Part shown: in pieces, positions 17,173 to 24,672 of the stretch
How the letters are laid out: each line of letters opens with the position of its first letter
Numbering within the stretch: position 1 is the stretch's first letter
Origin: an uncultured Bacilli bacterium
Lineage (GTDB): Bacteria > Bacillota_I > Bacilli_A > RF39 > UBA660
DNA length: 38,723 nt
Direction of reading: 5' to 3'
NCBI GenBank assembly: GCA_947628985.1
Contig: CANRCA010000004.1
Location: forward strand, 1 to 38,723
Notes under the pieces: generated by a model
The model's input: the letters and a program-made list of their open reading frames with translations, nothing else
What the model was told of the DNA's origin: nothing
The model's database searches: none
Position numbers and translations under genes: made by a program

Positions 17173-17916
17173 ATGATAGATTCTCATGCACATATAACTA
17201 GTGAATATTATGAAGATATAGATGAACTTATAAATTATTTAAAAGAAAATAATGTTTTACATGTAGTTAATTGTTCTACTAATCTTAATGATGCAAAAGA
17301 AGTAATAGAACTTAGTAAAAAATATAATAACTTTTTAATGCCTGCTATTGGTATACATCCACAAAATATAGAAAACATTAATGATATAAAAGAAGTAGAA
17401 AAATTAATAAATGAAAATAAAATATACGCAATAGGAGAAATAGGACTTGATTATCATTGGAATAAAGAAAATAAAAAATCACAAAAAGAAATTTTTATAA
17501 AACAATTAGAGTTAGCAGAAAAATATAATTTACCAGTAAGTATTCATACAAGAGATTCAATTCAAGATTGTTTAGATATATTAAAAACAAGAAAGAATTT
17601 TGGTATAATTCACTGTTTTAATGGAAGTTATGAAATGGCTAAAGAATTTATAAAATTAGGATATAAATTAGGAATAGGTGGAGTACTTACTTTTAAAAAT
17701 TCTAAATTATATGAACTAATAGAAAAAATAGATTTAAAAGATATAGTATTAGAAACCGATAGTCCATTCTTAACTCCAGAACCATATAGAGGACAAAAAA
17801 ATAATCCATATAATATATATTTTGTTGCAAAAAGAATAGCAGAAATAAAAAATATTAGTATAGATGAAGTAATTAAAACTACTACTGATAATGTATTACA
17901 ATTATTAAAGTTGTAA
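17173..17916 (+). CDS. tatD: TatD-family metal-dependent DNase
   Basis: TIM-barrel amidohydrolase-type nuclease implicated in DNA repair/degradation. All metal ligands are visible: H5 and H7 in DSHAHI, Glu in AIGEIGLDYHW, His in VSIHTRDS, His in IIHCFNGS, Asp in VLETDSPFLTPEPYRGQKNNP. Length 247 aa is normal. RBS GAGAGGTG. Corresponds to B. subtilis yabD, which precedes yabE and ksgA, as here. Confidence 0.95.
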   Translation: MIDSHAHITSEYYEDIDELINYLKENNVLHVVNCSTNLNDAKEVIELSKKYNNFLMPAIGIHPQNIENINDIKEVEKLINENKIYAIGEIGLDYHWNKENKKSQKEIFIKQLELAEKYNLPVSIHTRDSIQDCLDILKTRKNFGIIHCFNGSYEMAKEFIKLGYKLGIGGVLTFKNSKLYELIEKIDLKDIVLETDSPFLTPEPYRGQKNNPYNIYFVAKRIAEIKNISIDEVIKTTTDNVLQLLKL

Positions 17917-17947
17917 TATATTTTTAATTATTAAAATTACTTTACAT

Positions 17948-17976
17948 AAAAATCATTAATTTGGTTAGCGATTTTT
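17948..17976 (+). terminator. Probable terminator after tatD
   Basis: AAAAATC-A-TTAA / TTAG-C-GATTTTT stem (one mismatch, one wobble) around loop TTTGG. Its T-run is shared with the -35 of the next promoter. Confidence 0.55.
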
Positions 17977-18003
17977 GACATTTTATATTTATTAATATAT
18001 AAT
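17975..18003 (+). promoter_or_regulatory. Consensus sigma-A promoter upstream of the 3D-domain gene
   Basis: TTGACA (17975-17980), exactly 17 bp, TATAAT (17998-18003): a perfect consensus promoter. The expected start at about 18010 gives a leader of about 10 nt with AGGAG. Confidence 0.88.
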
Positions 18004-18019
18004 TTTATTAGGAGATAAA

Positions 18020-18583
18020 ATGAAAGCATATAGAGCATATATAAAAAGTAGAATTATAATGTTTATTGAAGCAATTATTGTATTTGGCTTAGTTTTCATG
18101 TTGACAAAAGAATCAAATCAAGTATATGTTCTTACTGTTGCATTAAATAACAATTTAGAAAAGAATATGGATAGAAAAATAATTCAAAAAACACAAAATG
18201 AATTATATATAGAAAAAGATTATAACCCAATAGATACGTTTATAGGAGAATTAACAGGATATGCTGGTGATTGTCCTTTATGTTCTGGATATTTAGCATG
18301 TCCACCTAGAACTAATGTATTAGAAAAAGGTATTTATTATGATGATGCTACATACGGACATATAAGAATAGCGGCTAGTAGTAAAAATTATCCATGTGGA
18401 ACAATATTAAGATTTAATGTAAATAAATTATCAGAAGAACCAATAATAGCAATTGTTCTTGATAGAGGAGTTAGTGGAAATAACATTGATTTATTAACAG
18501 AATCAGAAGAATATGCAGCACAATATGTAGGAAGAGTTAGAAATTTAGAATTTGAAATACTTAGAAAAGGTTGGACAAAATGA
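18020..18583 (+). CDS. Secreted/anchored 3D-domain protein (YabE/Rpf-like double-psi beta-barrel)
   Basis: N-terminal basic leader and one hydrophobic helix (residues about 11-29) export or anchor it. From about residue 75 the sequence fits the 3D (Asp-Asp-Asp) domain: IRIAASSKNYPCGTILRF, IAIVLDRGVSGNNIDLLTES, then AAQYVGRVRNLEFEIL. That domain is the catalytic fold of MltA-like and spore Sps/Rpf cell-wall lytic enzymes. A Cys cluster CPLC...LAC precedes it, an unusual insertion that may form disulfides. It occupies the yabE position between tatD and rsmA but lacks the G5 and ubiquitin-like repeats of B. subtilis YabE (437 aa). Its TGA overlaps the rsmA ATG. Confidence 0.8.
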   Translation: MKAYRAYIKSRIIMFIEAIIVFGLVFMLTKESNQVYVLTVALNNNLEKNMDRKIIQKTQNELYIEKDYNPIDTFIGELTGYAGDCPLCSGYLACPPRTNVLEKGIYYDDATYGHIRIAASSKNYPCGTILRFNVNKLSEEPIIAIVLDRGVSGNNIDLLTESEEYAAQYVGRVRNLEFEILRKGWTK

Positions 18584-19356
18584 CAAGATTTGATTATAAA
18601 AAATCACTAGGTCAAAATTTTTTAAAAGATAAAAATATAATAAATAAAATAGTCAACTCTTTTAATACAAATAATGATGATTTAATAATTGAAATAGGTC
18701 CAGGAGCAGGATCTTTAACACAAGAATTAGTTAAAAAAAACAGTGATGTTTTATGTTTTGAAATAGACAAAAGATTAGAAGAATTTTTAAGTAAAATAAA
18801 TAGTAATAATTTAAAAATTATATATGAAGACTTTTTAAAAATAAATTTAGTAGATTATATTGATAAAAAATATAAAAATATATACTTTATAGGAAATTTA
18901 CCATATTATATTACTACAGCCATAATAAATAAAATAACAAAAGAAACTAATCCTAAAGAAATTATTATAATGATACAAAAAGAAGTAGGTCAAAGGTTTA
19001 TGGCAAAACCTAATACTAAAGAATATAATTCATTAAGTATTTTTTTACAATATAATTATAATATATCAAAAATATGTGATGTAAGTAAAAATTGTTTTGA
19101 ACCAATTCCTAAAGTAGATAGTGTAGTTATAAAATTAGCAAAAAAAGAAAATATTAATAAACCTAAAGATGAAAATAAATTTTATAAATTAGTTAGTGAT
19201 AGTTTTACACATAAAAGAAAAAATTTAAAAAATAATCTTAAAAATTACGATTTAGAAAAAATACAAGAAGTATTATCAAAATTTAATAAAGATTTAACAG
19301 TTCGTGCAGAAAATTTAACAATAGATGAATTTATAGAAATATCAAATAACTTATAA
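18580..19356 (+). CDS. rsmA: 16S rRNA dimethyladenosine transferase (KsgA)
   Basis: Dimethylates A1518 and A1519 of 16S rRNA in ribosome assembly. ATG 18580 overlaps the previous stop (ATGA) and is preceded by AAAAGG; the frame also opens at TTG 18571, which is less likely. Motifs: KKSLGQNFLKD, SAM loop IEIGPGAGSLT, acidic CFEIDKRL, catalytic NLPYYIT, and C-terminal FEPIPKVDSVVIKL and RKNLKNNL. Length 258 aa is slightly short. The usual rnmV, which normally lies between yabE and ksgA, is absent. Confidence 0.95.
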   Translation: MTRFDYKKSLGQNFLKDKNIINKIVNSFNTNNDDLIIEIGPGAGSLTQELVKKNSDVLCFEIDKRLEEFLSKINSNNLKIIYEDFLKINLVDYIDKKYKNIYFIGNLPYYITTAIINKITKETNPKEIIIMIQKEVGQRFMAKPNTKEYNSLSIFLQYNYNISKICDVSKNCFEPIPKVDSVVIKLAKKENINKPKDENKFYKLVSDSFTHKRKNLKNNLKNYDLEKIQEVLSKFNKDLTVRAENLTIDEFIEISNNL

Positions 19357-19390
19357 AATAATCATTTAAAATTATTAAGAAGGTAAAAGT

Positions 19391-20092
19391 ATGAGTAAAA
19401 GATTTAGAAAAGTTATGTATATTTTATTGGCATTATTTTTAATTTTATTACTTTTATGTTTTTGTGTTCCAGAAGAAATAGCAAATAATTGTGTTGGAGT
19501 TCTATGCTTTATAGATTGCTGTGTATATGTAATTTTAATGGGTACTATAAATGAAAATCCTATAATGGGTAAAGATGAGCAATTTGTTAATAATTTTAAA
19601 AATTATAATGAAGTAAAAAAACAAATAGAAGAAAAATTATTATTAAAAAAGAATAGTAAATATGTTAAATATACAAAAGAAACTGAATCAAATGTAGAAA
19701 TAAACTTTTATTATAAATTACATAGAAAAGATTTTTATGAAATATATTATTTGATTAAAATAGATAACTTTGATGATAAATCTTTAAAATTAATAGTTAA
19801 TGAATTAGTAGATTTTATCAATAATAAATTAGAAAAAAGAAAAAAATTAAATATTAGAATAATTTTATGTACTATAAAAACAAATAAATTTACAAAAAAA
19901 TTCTTAAATAATATTTTTGTTGATATAGCATGGAATACATTGCTACCAGTATGTATATCATTTGAAGAAAATAAAATAATTATTCCTAATGAGTTATTTA
20001 CAACACCAGGTATATCAACAGTAAGTAAATATCCTGTTACGAGAATAGGACTTAATAAACTTTTGAAATTAAATAAAAAAGTAAAGGAGTAA
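19391..20092 (+). CDS. Unknown protein with two N-terminal TM helices and a cytoplasmic domain
   Basis: I do not recognise this 233-aa protein. Residues 8-26 and about 35-52 are hydrophobic (a TM hairpin), followed by a charged soluble domain: helix (NNFKNYNEVKKQIEEKLL), a beta-rich core (VEINFYYKLHRKDFYEIYYLIKI), a helix (SLKLIVNELVDFINNKLEKRKKL), then beta strands ending in PVTRIGLNKLLKLNKK. RBS AAGG. The gene is 34 nt after rsmA and 5 nt before a second protein of the same architecture, so the two look like tandem paralogs. Function unknown; no catalytic motif was seen. Confidence 0.7.
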   Translation: MSKRFRKVMYILLALFLILLLLCFCVPEEIANNCVGVLCFIDCCVYVILMGTINENPIMGKDEQFVNNFKNYNEVKKQIEEKLLLKKNSKYVKYTKETESNVEINFYYKLHRKDFYEIYYLIKIDNFDDKSLKLIVNELVDFINNKLEKRKKLNIRIILCTIKTNKFTKKFLNNIFVDIAWNTLLPVCISFEENKIIIPNELFTTPGISTVSKYPVTRIGLNKLLKLNKKVKE

Positions 20093-20097
20093 AAAAA

Positions 20098-20875
20098 ATG
20101 AATGAAAAATTAGTAAAATATTCTAAAGTCTATTTCATTATATTTTTAATATTTCTTCCATTGAGTATTAATTTTCATAATAAATATTTATTAGATAAAA
20201 CTATAAGTAACTATAATGCATGTTTTATATTTACAATTATAACTGCTGTATGCGGAATTACAACTTTAATTATGATATATTTAATGGAATTTTCAATTAC
20301 TATAGGTAAGCCAGTAGTATACAAAAATAGTTTTAGTAATTATGATAAATTAAAAAGATATTTAAGAAAAAAAATAAAAAAACAAAATAAAAAAACAAAA
20401 TTTAAAAGAAAAGAAAATTAAAATAGAGAATAATGAATTAACAATATATTATAAATATAATAAAAAATTATTCATATATTGTTTAATTAAATGTAACGTT
20501 ATAAATAAGGAAATATATAGTAAAGCTAATGAAGAAATAGAAAATTTAATAAAAGAATTAAAAATTAATAATTATAAAAAAGTAGCAACTTCTATAATAT
20601 TTTGTCCTGAAAAGAAAAGTAGATATGATAAAATTTATTTAAATGATATCAATAATATAAAATCTAAAATACAAATAATAGTTGATGTATCATTTAAAGA
20701 TAAAGAAATAACTAGATCAAATATATTAATTAATCCTTTTAATATAAAACTATTAAATAAAAGATATATGTACTTTATTTTACAAACAAATTTAAGATAT
20801 ATGTTGAATTTAAAATATAAAGTTAAAAATGTAACAAATGCAATAAATTTAACAAAAGATATAAAAGGCGTTTAG
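20098..20875 (+). pseudogene. Frameshifted paralog of the two-TM protein (split gene)
   Basis: Frame 1 encodes 107 aa: two TM helices (about 11-26 and 40-62) and the start of a basic helix, stopping at 20419-20421. The +1 frame is then open from 20378 to a TAG at 20873-20875 and encodes about 165 aa without an obvious start codon, continuing the domain order of the upstream paralog: beta strands ELTIYYKYNKKLFIYCLIK, helix EEIENLIKELK, strand KVATSIIFCP. Joined, the product would be about 258 aa, near the 233 aa of the neighbour. The two frames overlap in an A-tract region (20378-20421), where one added or lost A explains the break. Mutation, sequencing error or slippage are all possible. RBS AAAGGAG. 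Confidence 0.7.
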
Positions 20876-20899
20876 AAAATAATTCTAGATGTCTTTTTT
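20863..20899 (+). terminator. Intrinsic terminator at the end of the split gene
   Basis: Fifteen-bp stem AAAAGGCGTTTAGAA / TTCTAGATGTCTTTT with three G-T wobbles, loop AATAA, then T-run. The left arm includes the stop codon of the second frame, supporting that frame as the natural gene end. Confidence 0.8.
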
Positions 20900-21019
20900 A
20901 TGTGATATGTGTTTAAAATATTAAAGTTATATATGAAATTTATAGTAGTAACAATTAGTCAAAAAACAATTTAAAGAATTTTTTAAAACCAAAATAATAT
21001 ATTTTATAAAGGGGGTTAT

Positions 21020-21775
21020 ATGTTAAAAGTTGGTGACTATGTAACTAGAAAAAAATATAACAACGACATTTTATTTAAAGTAGTTAAAATAGAAGGTGAT
21101 AAAGTAATACTTTCTGGGGTTGAATTGAGATTATATGCAGATGCAAATAGTAATGATTTAGTTTTATCATCAATTAGTAAAAAAAAACCGACAATTGAAG
21201 CAATAAGAGGTTTAGATGTAAGCAATTACTTCTACATTCCTGGGGTACTTGTTCATCTTGACAGTGATCAAAGCTATTTAGATAAATGTCTTGAATATTA
21301 TAAAACACAAAAAATAAAATGTTTTGGATATAAATTTTCTGAAAGTGAATTTAGTCAAAATATTGAGAACATAATTAAAAAACATAATCCTGACATACTT
21401 GTTATTACAGGTCATGATGCATATTATAAAAAAACTAATACATACAGAAATAGTAAATATTATATAGAAACAGTAAAAAAAGCAAGACAAATAAAACCAA
21501 ATACAGATGACTTAATAATAATCGCAGGAGCATGTCAAAGTGATTTTAATAGTTTAATTAAAGCAGGTTCTACTTATGCATCAAGCCCAGCACATATAAA
21601 TATTCATGCATTAGATCCAGCAATTATTGCCTCTTTTATAGCGTTAACAGATATAAATGAAGTAGTAGATTTAGATGAAGTTTTATCAAAAACAAAATAT
21701 AAATCAGATGGAATTGGTGGAATAAAAACATTTGGAAAAATGAAAAGTGGATATCCAAGAAAGGAAAAAAATTGA
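21020..21775 (+). CDS. yabG: Sporulation-specific cysteine protease YabG
   Basis: YabG cleaves spore coat and cortex proteins late in sporulation. The 251-aa sequence shows the family hallmarks: N-terminal SH3-like beta segment (KVGDYVTRKKYNNDILFKV), LRLYADA, GVLVHLDSD, the ITGHDAYYK segment containing the His, and AGACQSDFNSLIKAGSTYASSPAHINIHALDP containing the Cys. RBS is an unusual GGGGG. It precedes veg as in B. subtilis, with stop and start overlapping (TTGA). I found no clear sigma-K promoter in the 120 nt upstream. Confidence 0.93.
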   Translation: MLKVGDYVTRKKYNNDILFKVVKIEGDKVILSGVELRLYADANSNDLVLSSISKKKPTIEAIRGLDVSNYFYIPGVLVHLDSDQSYLDKCLEYYKTQKIKCFGYKFSESEFSQNIENIIKKHNPDILVITGHDAYYKKTNTYRNSKYYIETVKKARQIKPNTDDLIIIAGACQSDFNSLIKAGSTYASSPAHINIHALDPAIIASFIALTDINEVVDLDEVLSKTKYKSDGIGGIKTFGKMKSGYPRKEKN

Positions 21776-21987
21776 ACTTAGATAATATCAAAAAGAAAAT
21801 ATATGAATTAAAAGATGAAAAGTTAAAAATAAAAGTAAATTTAGGAAGAAATAAATATGAATATTTAGAAGGTAAAATAGAAAAAATACATCCTAACTTA
21901 TTTACTATTCAAACAAATAAAGGTTTAAAATCATTTACATATTCCGATGTAGTTACTAAAGTGATTGTAATTAGCAAATTTAACTAA
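21772..21987 (+). CDS. veg: Veg protein
   Basis: Small basic beta-barrel protein, linked in B. subtilis to biofilm gene control and spore outgrowth. The 71-aa sequence keeps LKIKVNLGRNKYEYLEGKIEKIHPNLFTIQ and SFTYSDVVTKVI, corresponding to LTLKANGGRRK...TYPSVFVIQ...SYSYADILT in B. subtilis Veg (86 aa). Start is TTG 21772, overlapping the yabG stop, with AAGGA at 21761-21765. Position after yabG is diagnostic. Confidence 0.85.
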   Translation: MNLDNIKKKIYELKDEKLKIKVNLGRNKYEYLEGKIEKIHPNLFTIQTNKGLKSFTYSDVVTKVIVISKFN

Positions 21988-21992
21988 AAATA

Positions 21993-22021
21993 TTGATATT
22001 AAAAAATATTTGTATTATAAT
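21993..22021 (+). promoter_or_regulatory. Sigma-A promoter of spoVG
   Basis: TTGATA (21993-21998), 17-bp AT-only spacer, TATAAT (22016-22021). Start expected near 22028. B. subtilis spoVG is driven by sigma-H; no sigma-H consensus was evident here. Confidence 0.7.
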
Positions 22022-22050
22022 TGAATTAGCTAATGATTAAGGAGGTACTT

Positions 22051-22329
22051 ATGGAAATTACATCAGTAAAAATTCGTAAGGTTGAAAGAGAAGGATCTCG
22101 TATGAAAGGAATAGCATCTGTTGTTGTAGATAATGCTATTGCTATTCACGATATCAGAATTATTGAAGGAGATAACGGATTATTCATAGCTATGCCAAGT
22201 CGTAAGACTCCAGCTGGTGAATATAGAGATATAGCTCATCCAATCAACCAAGAAGTTAGAACTATGTTTGAGAAAGAAATATTAGATGCTTATAATAAAG
22301 CAGATGATCAAGCAGAAGCAAACGAATAA
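22051..22329 (+). CDS. spoVG: SpoVG RNA/DNA-binding regulator
   Basis: Site-specific nucleic-acid-binding regulator affecting septation and sporulation. ATG 22051 follows AAGGAGGT (22039-22046) and gives the universal start MEITSVKIRKVE; the upstream in-frame ATG 22033 overlaps the RBS region and is rejected. The motif GLFIAMPSRKTPAGEYRDIAHPI is nearly identical across the family. Length 92 aa. Codon use is richer in C/G-ending triplets than neighbours, as for a highly expressed gene. Followed by a terminator. Confidence 0.97.
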   Translation: MEITSVKIRKVEREGSRMKGIASVVVDNAIAIHDIRIIEGDNGLFIAMPSRKTPAGEYRDIAHPINQEVRTMFEKEILDAYNKADDQAEANE

Positions 22330-22337
22330 TAACAAAT

Positions 22338-22362
22338 AAGGCTACAATAAGTAGTCTTTTTT
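22338..22362 (+). terminator. Intrinsic terminator after spoVG
   Basis: AAGGCTAC / GTAGTCTT (one wobble) with loop AATAA and a T-run. The T-run overlaps the -35 of the next promoter. Confidence 0.75.
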
Positions 22363-22389
22363 CATATTTCCTATTTTATTTAATATAAT
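22362..22389 (+). promoter_or_regulatory. Sigma-E-type promoter of yabP-yabQ
   Basis: TCATATT (22362-22368) matches the sigma-E -35 KMATATT; 13 bp later AATATAAT (22382-22389) matches CATACAAT at six of eight positions. yabP/yabQ are known sigma-E genes. The last TATAAT could also serve sigma-A, so assignment is tentative. Confidence 0.45.
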
Positions 22390-22405
22390 TTGTTAGGGAG
22401 GAAAT

Positions 22406-22696
22406 ATGGATAAAAACAAAGATTATAGTGAAACATTTAATCACATAGTCACAATAACTGATAGAAAAACAATAGTATTATCTGGTATTAAAAAACTAGA
22501 TAGTTTTGATGATACTGAATTTTTTGTAGATAGTACAATGGGTTCAATATTAATTAAAGGTGAAGGTTTAGAATTAATTAAATTAGATACATTTCAAGGA
22601 AATTTATCAATAAAAGGAAGAATAATATCTGTAAATTATTTAGATGGAAATAAAAAAATAAAAGCAGATAATATAATGGCAAGGTTATTCAAATGA
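22406..22696 (+). CDS. yabP: Sporulation protein YabP
   Basis: Mother-cell protein of the YabP/YqfC family needed for spore cortex/coat formation. The 96-aa sequence follows the family pattern: HIVTITDRKTIVLSGIKKLDSFDDTEFFVDSTMGSILIKGEGLELIKLD, then GNLSIKGRIISVNY. RBS GGGAGG. Overlaps yabQ by 4 nt (ATGA), as a coupled pair. Confidence 0.9.
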   Translation: MDKNKDYSETFNHIVTITDRKTIVLSGIKKLDSFDDTEFFVDSTMGSILIKGEGLELIKLDTFQGNLSIKGRIISVNYLDGNKKIKADNIMARLFK

Positions 22697-22977
22697 TGGG
22701 ATTAAAAGAACAAATTCTATCATTTCTTTTTTCTTTTATATATGGAATCATAGTATTTATATGCTATAGACTATCTTATAAATATTTATACTATTCTAAA
22801 AAAATATATTGTTTTTTAAATTCGTTTTTATTTGTATTAGATTTAACTATAATATATTTTAAAATCTTTTATATTATTAATGGAGGAATAATAAATATAT
22901 ATTTTATATTAATTACATTACTAGTATCAATTTTTCTTAACATTAAATTTACAAAAAAAATGTCAAAAAAAATCTAA
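22693..22977 (+). CDS. yabQ: Sporulation membrane protein YabQ
   Basis: Small multi-pass membrane protein of the YabQ family, required for cortex formation. Three or four hydrophobic segments (about residues 8-26, 38-58, 66-86) and the pattern FLFSFIYGIIVFICYRL at the N-terminus fit the family. At 94 aa it is short compared with B. subtilis YabQ. Identity rests as much on position (yabP-yabQ-divIC) as on sequence, which is mostly hydrophobic. Confidence 0.8.
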   Translation: MMGLKEQILSFLFSFIYGIIVFICYRLSYKYLYYSKKIYCFLNSFLFVLDLTIIYFKIFYIINGGIINIYFILITLLVSIFLNIKFTKKMSKKI

Positions 22978-22981
22978 TTCG

Positions 22982-23010
22982 TTGTTTTTTTATTACAATC
23001 AGTTTATAAT
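22982..23010 (+). promoter_or_regulatory. Sigma-A promoter of divIC
   Basis: TTGTTT (22982-22987), 17-bp spacer, TATAAT (23005-23010). Start near 23017, leader about 13 nt. It frees divIC from the sporulation promoter of yabPQ. Confidence 0.65.
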
Positions 23011-23029
23011 AAATTTGAGATGGAAAAGT

Positions 23030-23320
23030 ATGAATAAATTAGGAAGAAAAACAAAATTTAGAATATTTATTTTGATGATATGTTTACTCGCATCATCTGT
23101 TATTTTTGTATCTTCTTCTTTTTCATATATTTTTTCAGTTTATAAAACAAAACAAGAAATTAACAAACTAAAAGAAGAATATAATGAAACATTAGTTGTT
23201 GAAGAAAATTTAAAATCAGAAATTAATAAATTACAAGATCCTGAATATATGGCAGAATATGCAAGAGAAAAATATTTATATTCTGGAAAAGATGAAATTA
23301 TAATAAAAATAGATGATTAG
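23030..23320 (+). CDS. divIC: Cell-division protein DivIC/FtsB
   Basis: Septum protein forming a complex with DivIB and FtsL. Start at ATG 23030 (96 aa); the frame extends upstream to 22982 but that part covers the promoter. Topology: basic cytosolic N-terminus, one TM helix (about residues 9-31), then a coiled coil (KTKQEINKLKEEYNETLVVEENLKSEINKL) and the family end LQDPEYMAEYAREKYLYSGKDEIIIKI. Located before tilS as in Bacilli. Confidence 0.92.
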   Translation: MNKLGRKTKFRIFILMICLLASSVIFVSSSFSYIFSVYKTKQEINKLKEEYNETLVVEENLKSEINKLQDPEYMAEYAREKYLYSGKDEIIIKIDD

Positions 23321-23331
23321 AAAGGCTTAGA

Positions 23332-24657
23332 ATGGAAGAAGTTTATAATTTTATTTTAAATAAAATAGATTTAAATCCCAATGATATAATTGTTGCTGGA
23401 ATATCAGGTGGGCCAGATTCTATGGCTCTTTTATTTATATTGAATGAATTTAAGAAAAAAATGGGTTTAAAATTAATATGTGCTCATATTAATCATAATA
23501 AAAGAAAAGAAAGTGATACAGAAGAAGCTTATTTAAAAGATTATTGTAAAAATAACAATATAATTTTTGAACATATAAAAGTTCAAAAATGGGGAGATGA
23601 TAATTTTGAAAATGAGGCAAGAAGTATTAGATATAATTTTTTTGAAGAATTAATAGAAAAATATGATGCAAAATATTTAATGACCGCACATCATGCAGAT
23701 GATTTAATAGAAACTATATTAATGAGAATAGTAAGAGGTTCTACATTAAAAGGATATAGTGGATTTAGTAGAATTGTTAATAAAGATACGTACAAAATAG
23801 TAAGACCATTTATAACTGTTACTAAAGATGAAATAATAAAATTTGACAATGAAAATAATATTAAATATTTTATAGATTCAACTAATTATGAAGAATTACA
23901 TACAAGAAACAGATATAGACATGTAGTTTTACCTTTCTTAAAAAAAGAAAATCCAAATGTTCATAAAAAATTCTTAAAATTTAGTGAAGTATTAATAGAA
24001 AATAGTAATTATATAGATGAAGAAGCAAATAAAGTATTTAACAAAGTATTTCAAAATGGAGTAATTGATATTAATAAATTTAATCAATTAAATAAAGTTA
24101 TTCAAACAAAAATAATATATAATATTTTGGAAAAAATATATGGAGATGACTTATTAATAATTGGAGATGCTCATGTAGATTTAATATTTGGACTTATTAA
24201 TTCAAATAAATCTAATAGTATAGTACATTTACCTAATAATGTTATAGTAATTAGATCTTATAATGAAGTTAGTTTTAGTTATGATGAATATAGTGAGGAC
24301 AAATATGAAATAGAAATAGAAACATTAGTAAATTTACCAAATGGAAAAATGATAGAGAAAGTAAATGAAAGTAATGATACATCTAATTATACAATAAGAT
24401 TAAATAGTAATGAAATAAAATTACCTTTATACGTTAGAAATAGAAGAGATGGTGACAAGATGGAAGTAAAGGGATTAAATGGAACAAAAAAAATAAATGA
24501 TATATTTATAGATGAAAAAATAAAAATAAATGATAGAAAATTATGGCCAGTAGTATTAGATGCAGAAGAAAATATAGTATGGCTTCCAGGATTAAAAAAG
24601 TCTAAACTTGACAAGAAAATTACTGAAGAGTATGATATTATACTGAGATATTATTAG
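23332..24657 (+). CDS. tilS: tRNA(Ile)-lysidine synthase
   Basis: Modifies C34 of tRNA-Ile(CAU) to lysidine so that it reads AUA; essential and heavily used here, since ATA is frequent. PP-loop motif GISGGPDSMALL (residues about 24-35), downstream HHADDLIETILMRIVRGS, RYRHVVLPFL, and C-terminal TilS_C domain LYVRNRRDGDKMEVKGLNGTKKINDIFID. Length 441 aa is normal. The next gene in Bacilli is usually hprT; here ftsH follows directly after 15 nt. Confidence 0.95.
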   Translation: MEEVYNFILNKIDLNPNDIIVAGISGGPDSMALLFILNEFKKKMGLKLICAHINHNKRKESDTEEAYLKDYCKNNNIIFEHIKVQKWGDDNFENEARSIRYNFFEELIEKYDAKYLMTAHHADDLIETILMRIVRGSTLKGYSGFSRIVNKDTYKIVRPFITVTKDEIIKFDNENNIKYFIDSTNYEELHTRNRYRHVVLPFLKKENPNVHKKFLKFSEVLIENSNYIDEEANKVFNKVFQNGVIDINKFNQLNKVIQTKIIYNILEKIYGDDLLIIGDAHVDLIFGLINSNKSNSIVHLPNNVIVIRSYNEVSFSYDEYSEDKYEIEIETLVNLPNGKMIEKVNESNDTSNYTIRLNSNEIKLPLYVRNRRDGDKMEVKGLNGTKKINDIFIDEKIKINDRKLWPVVLDAEENIVWLPGLKKSKLDKKITEEYDIILRYY

Positions 24658-24672
24658 AAAGGAAATGATTAT

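Noticed and set aside
20876-21019. Sigma-K promoter for yabG
   Set aside because: No CATAnnnTA box is found at a suitable position, although such control would be expected.
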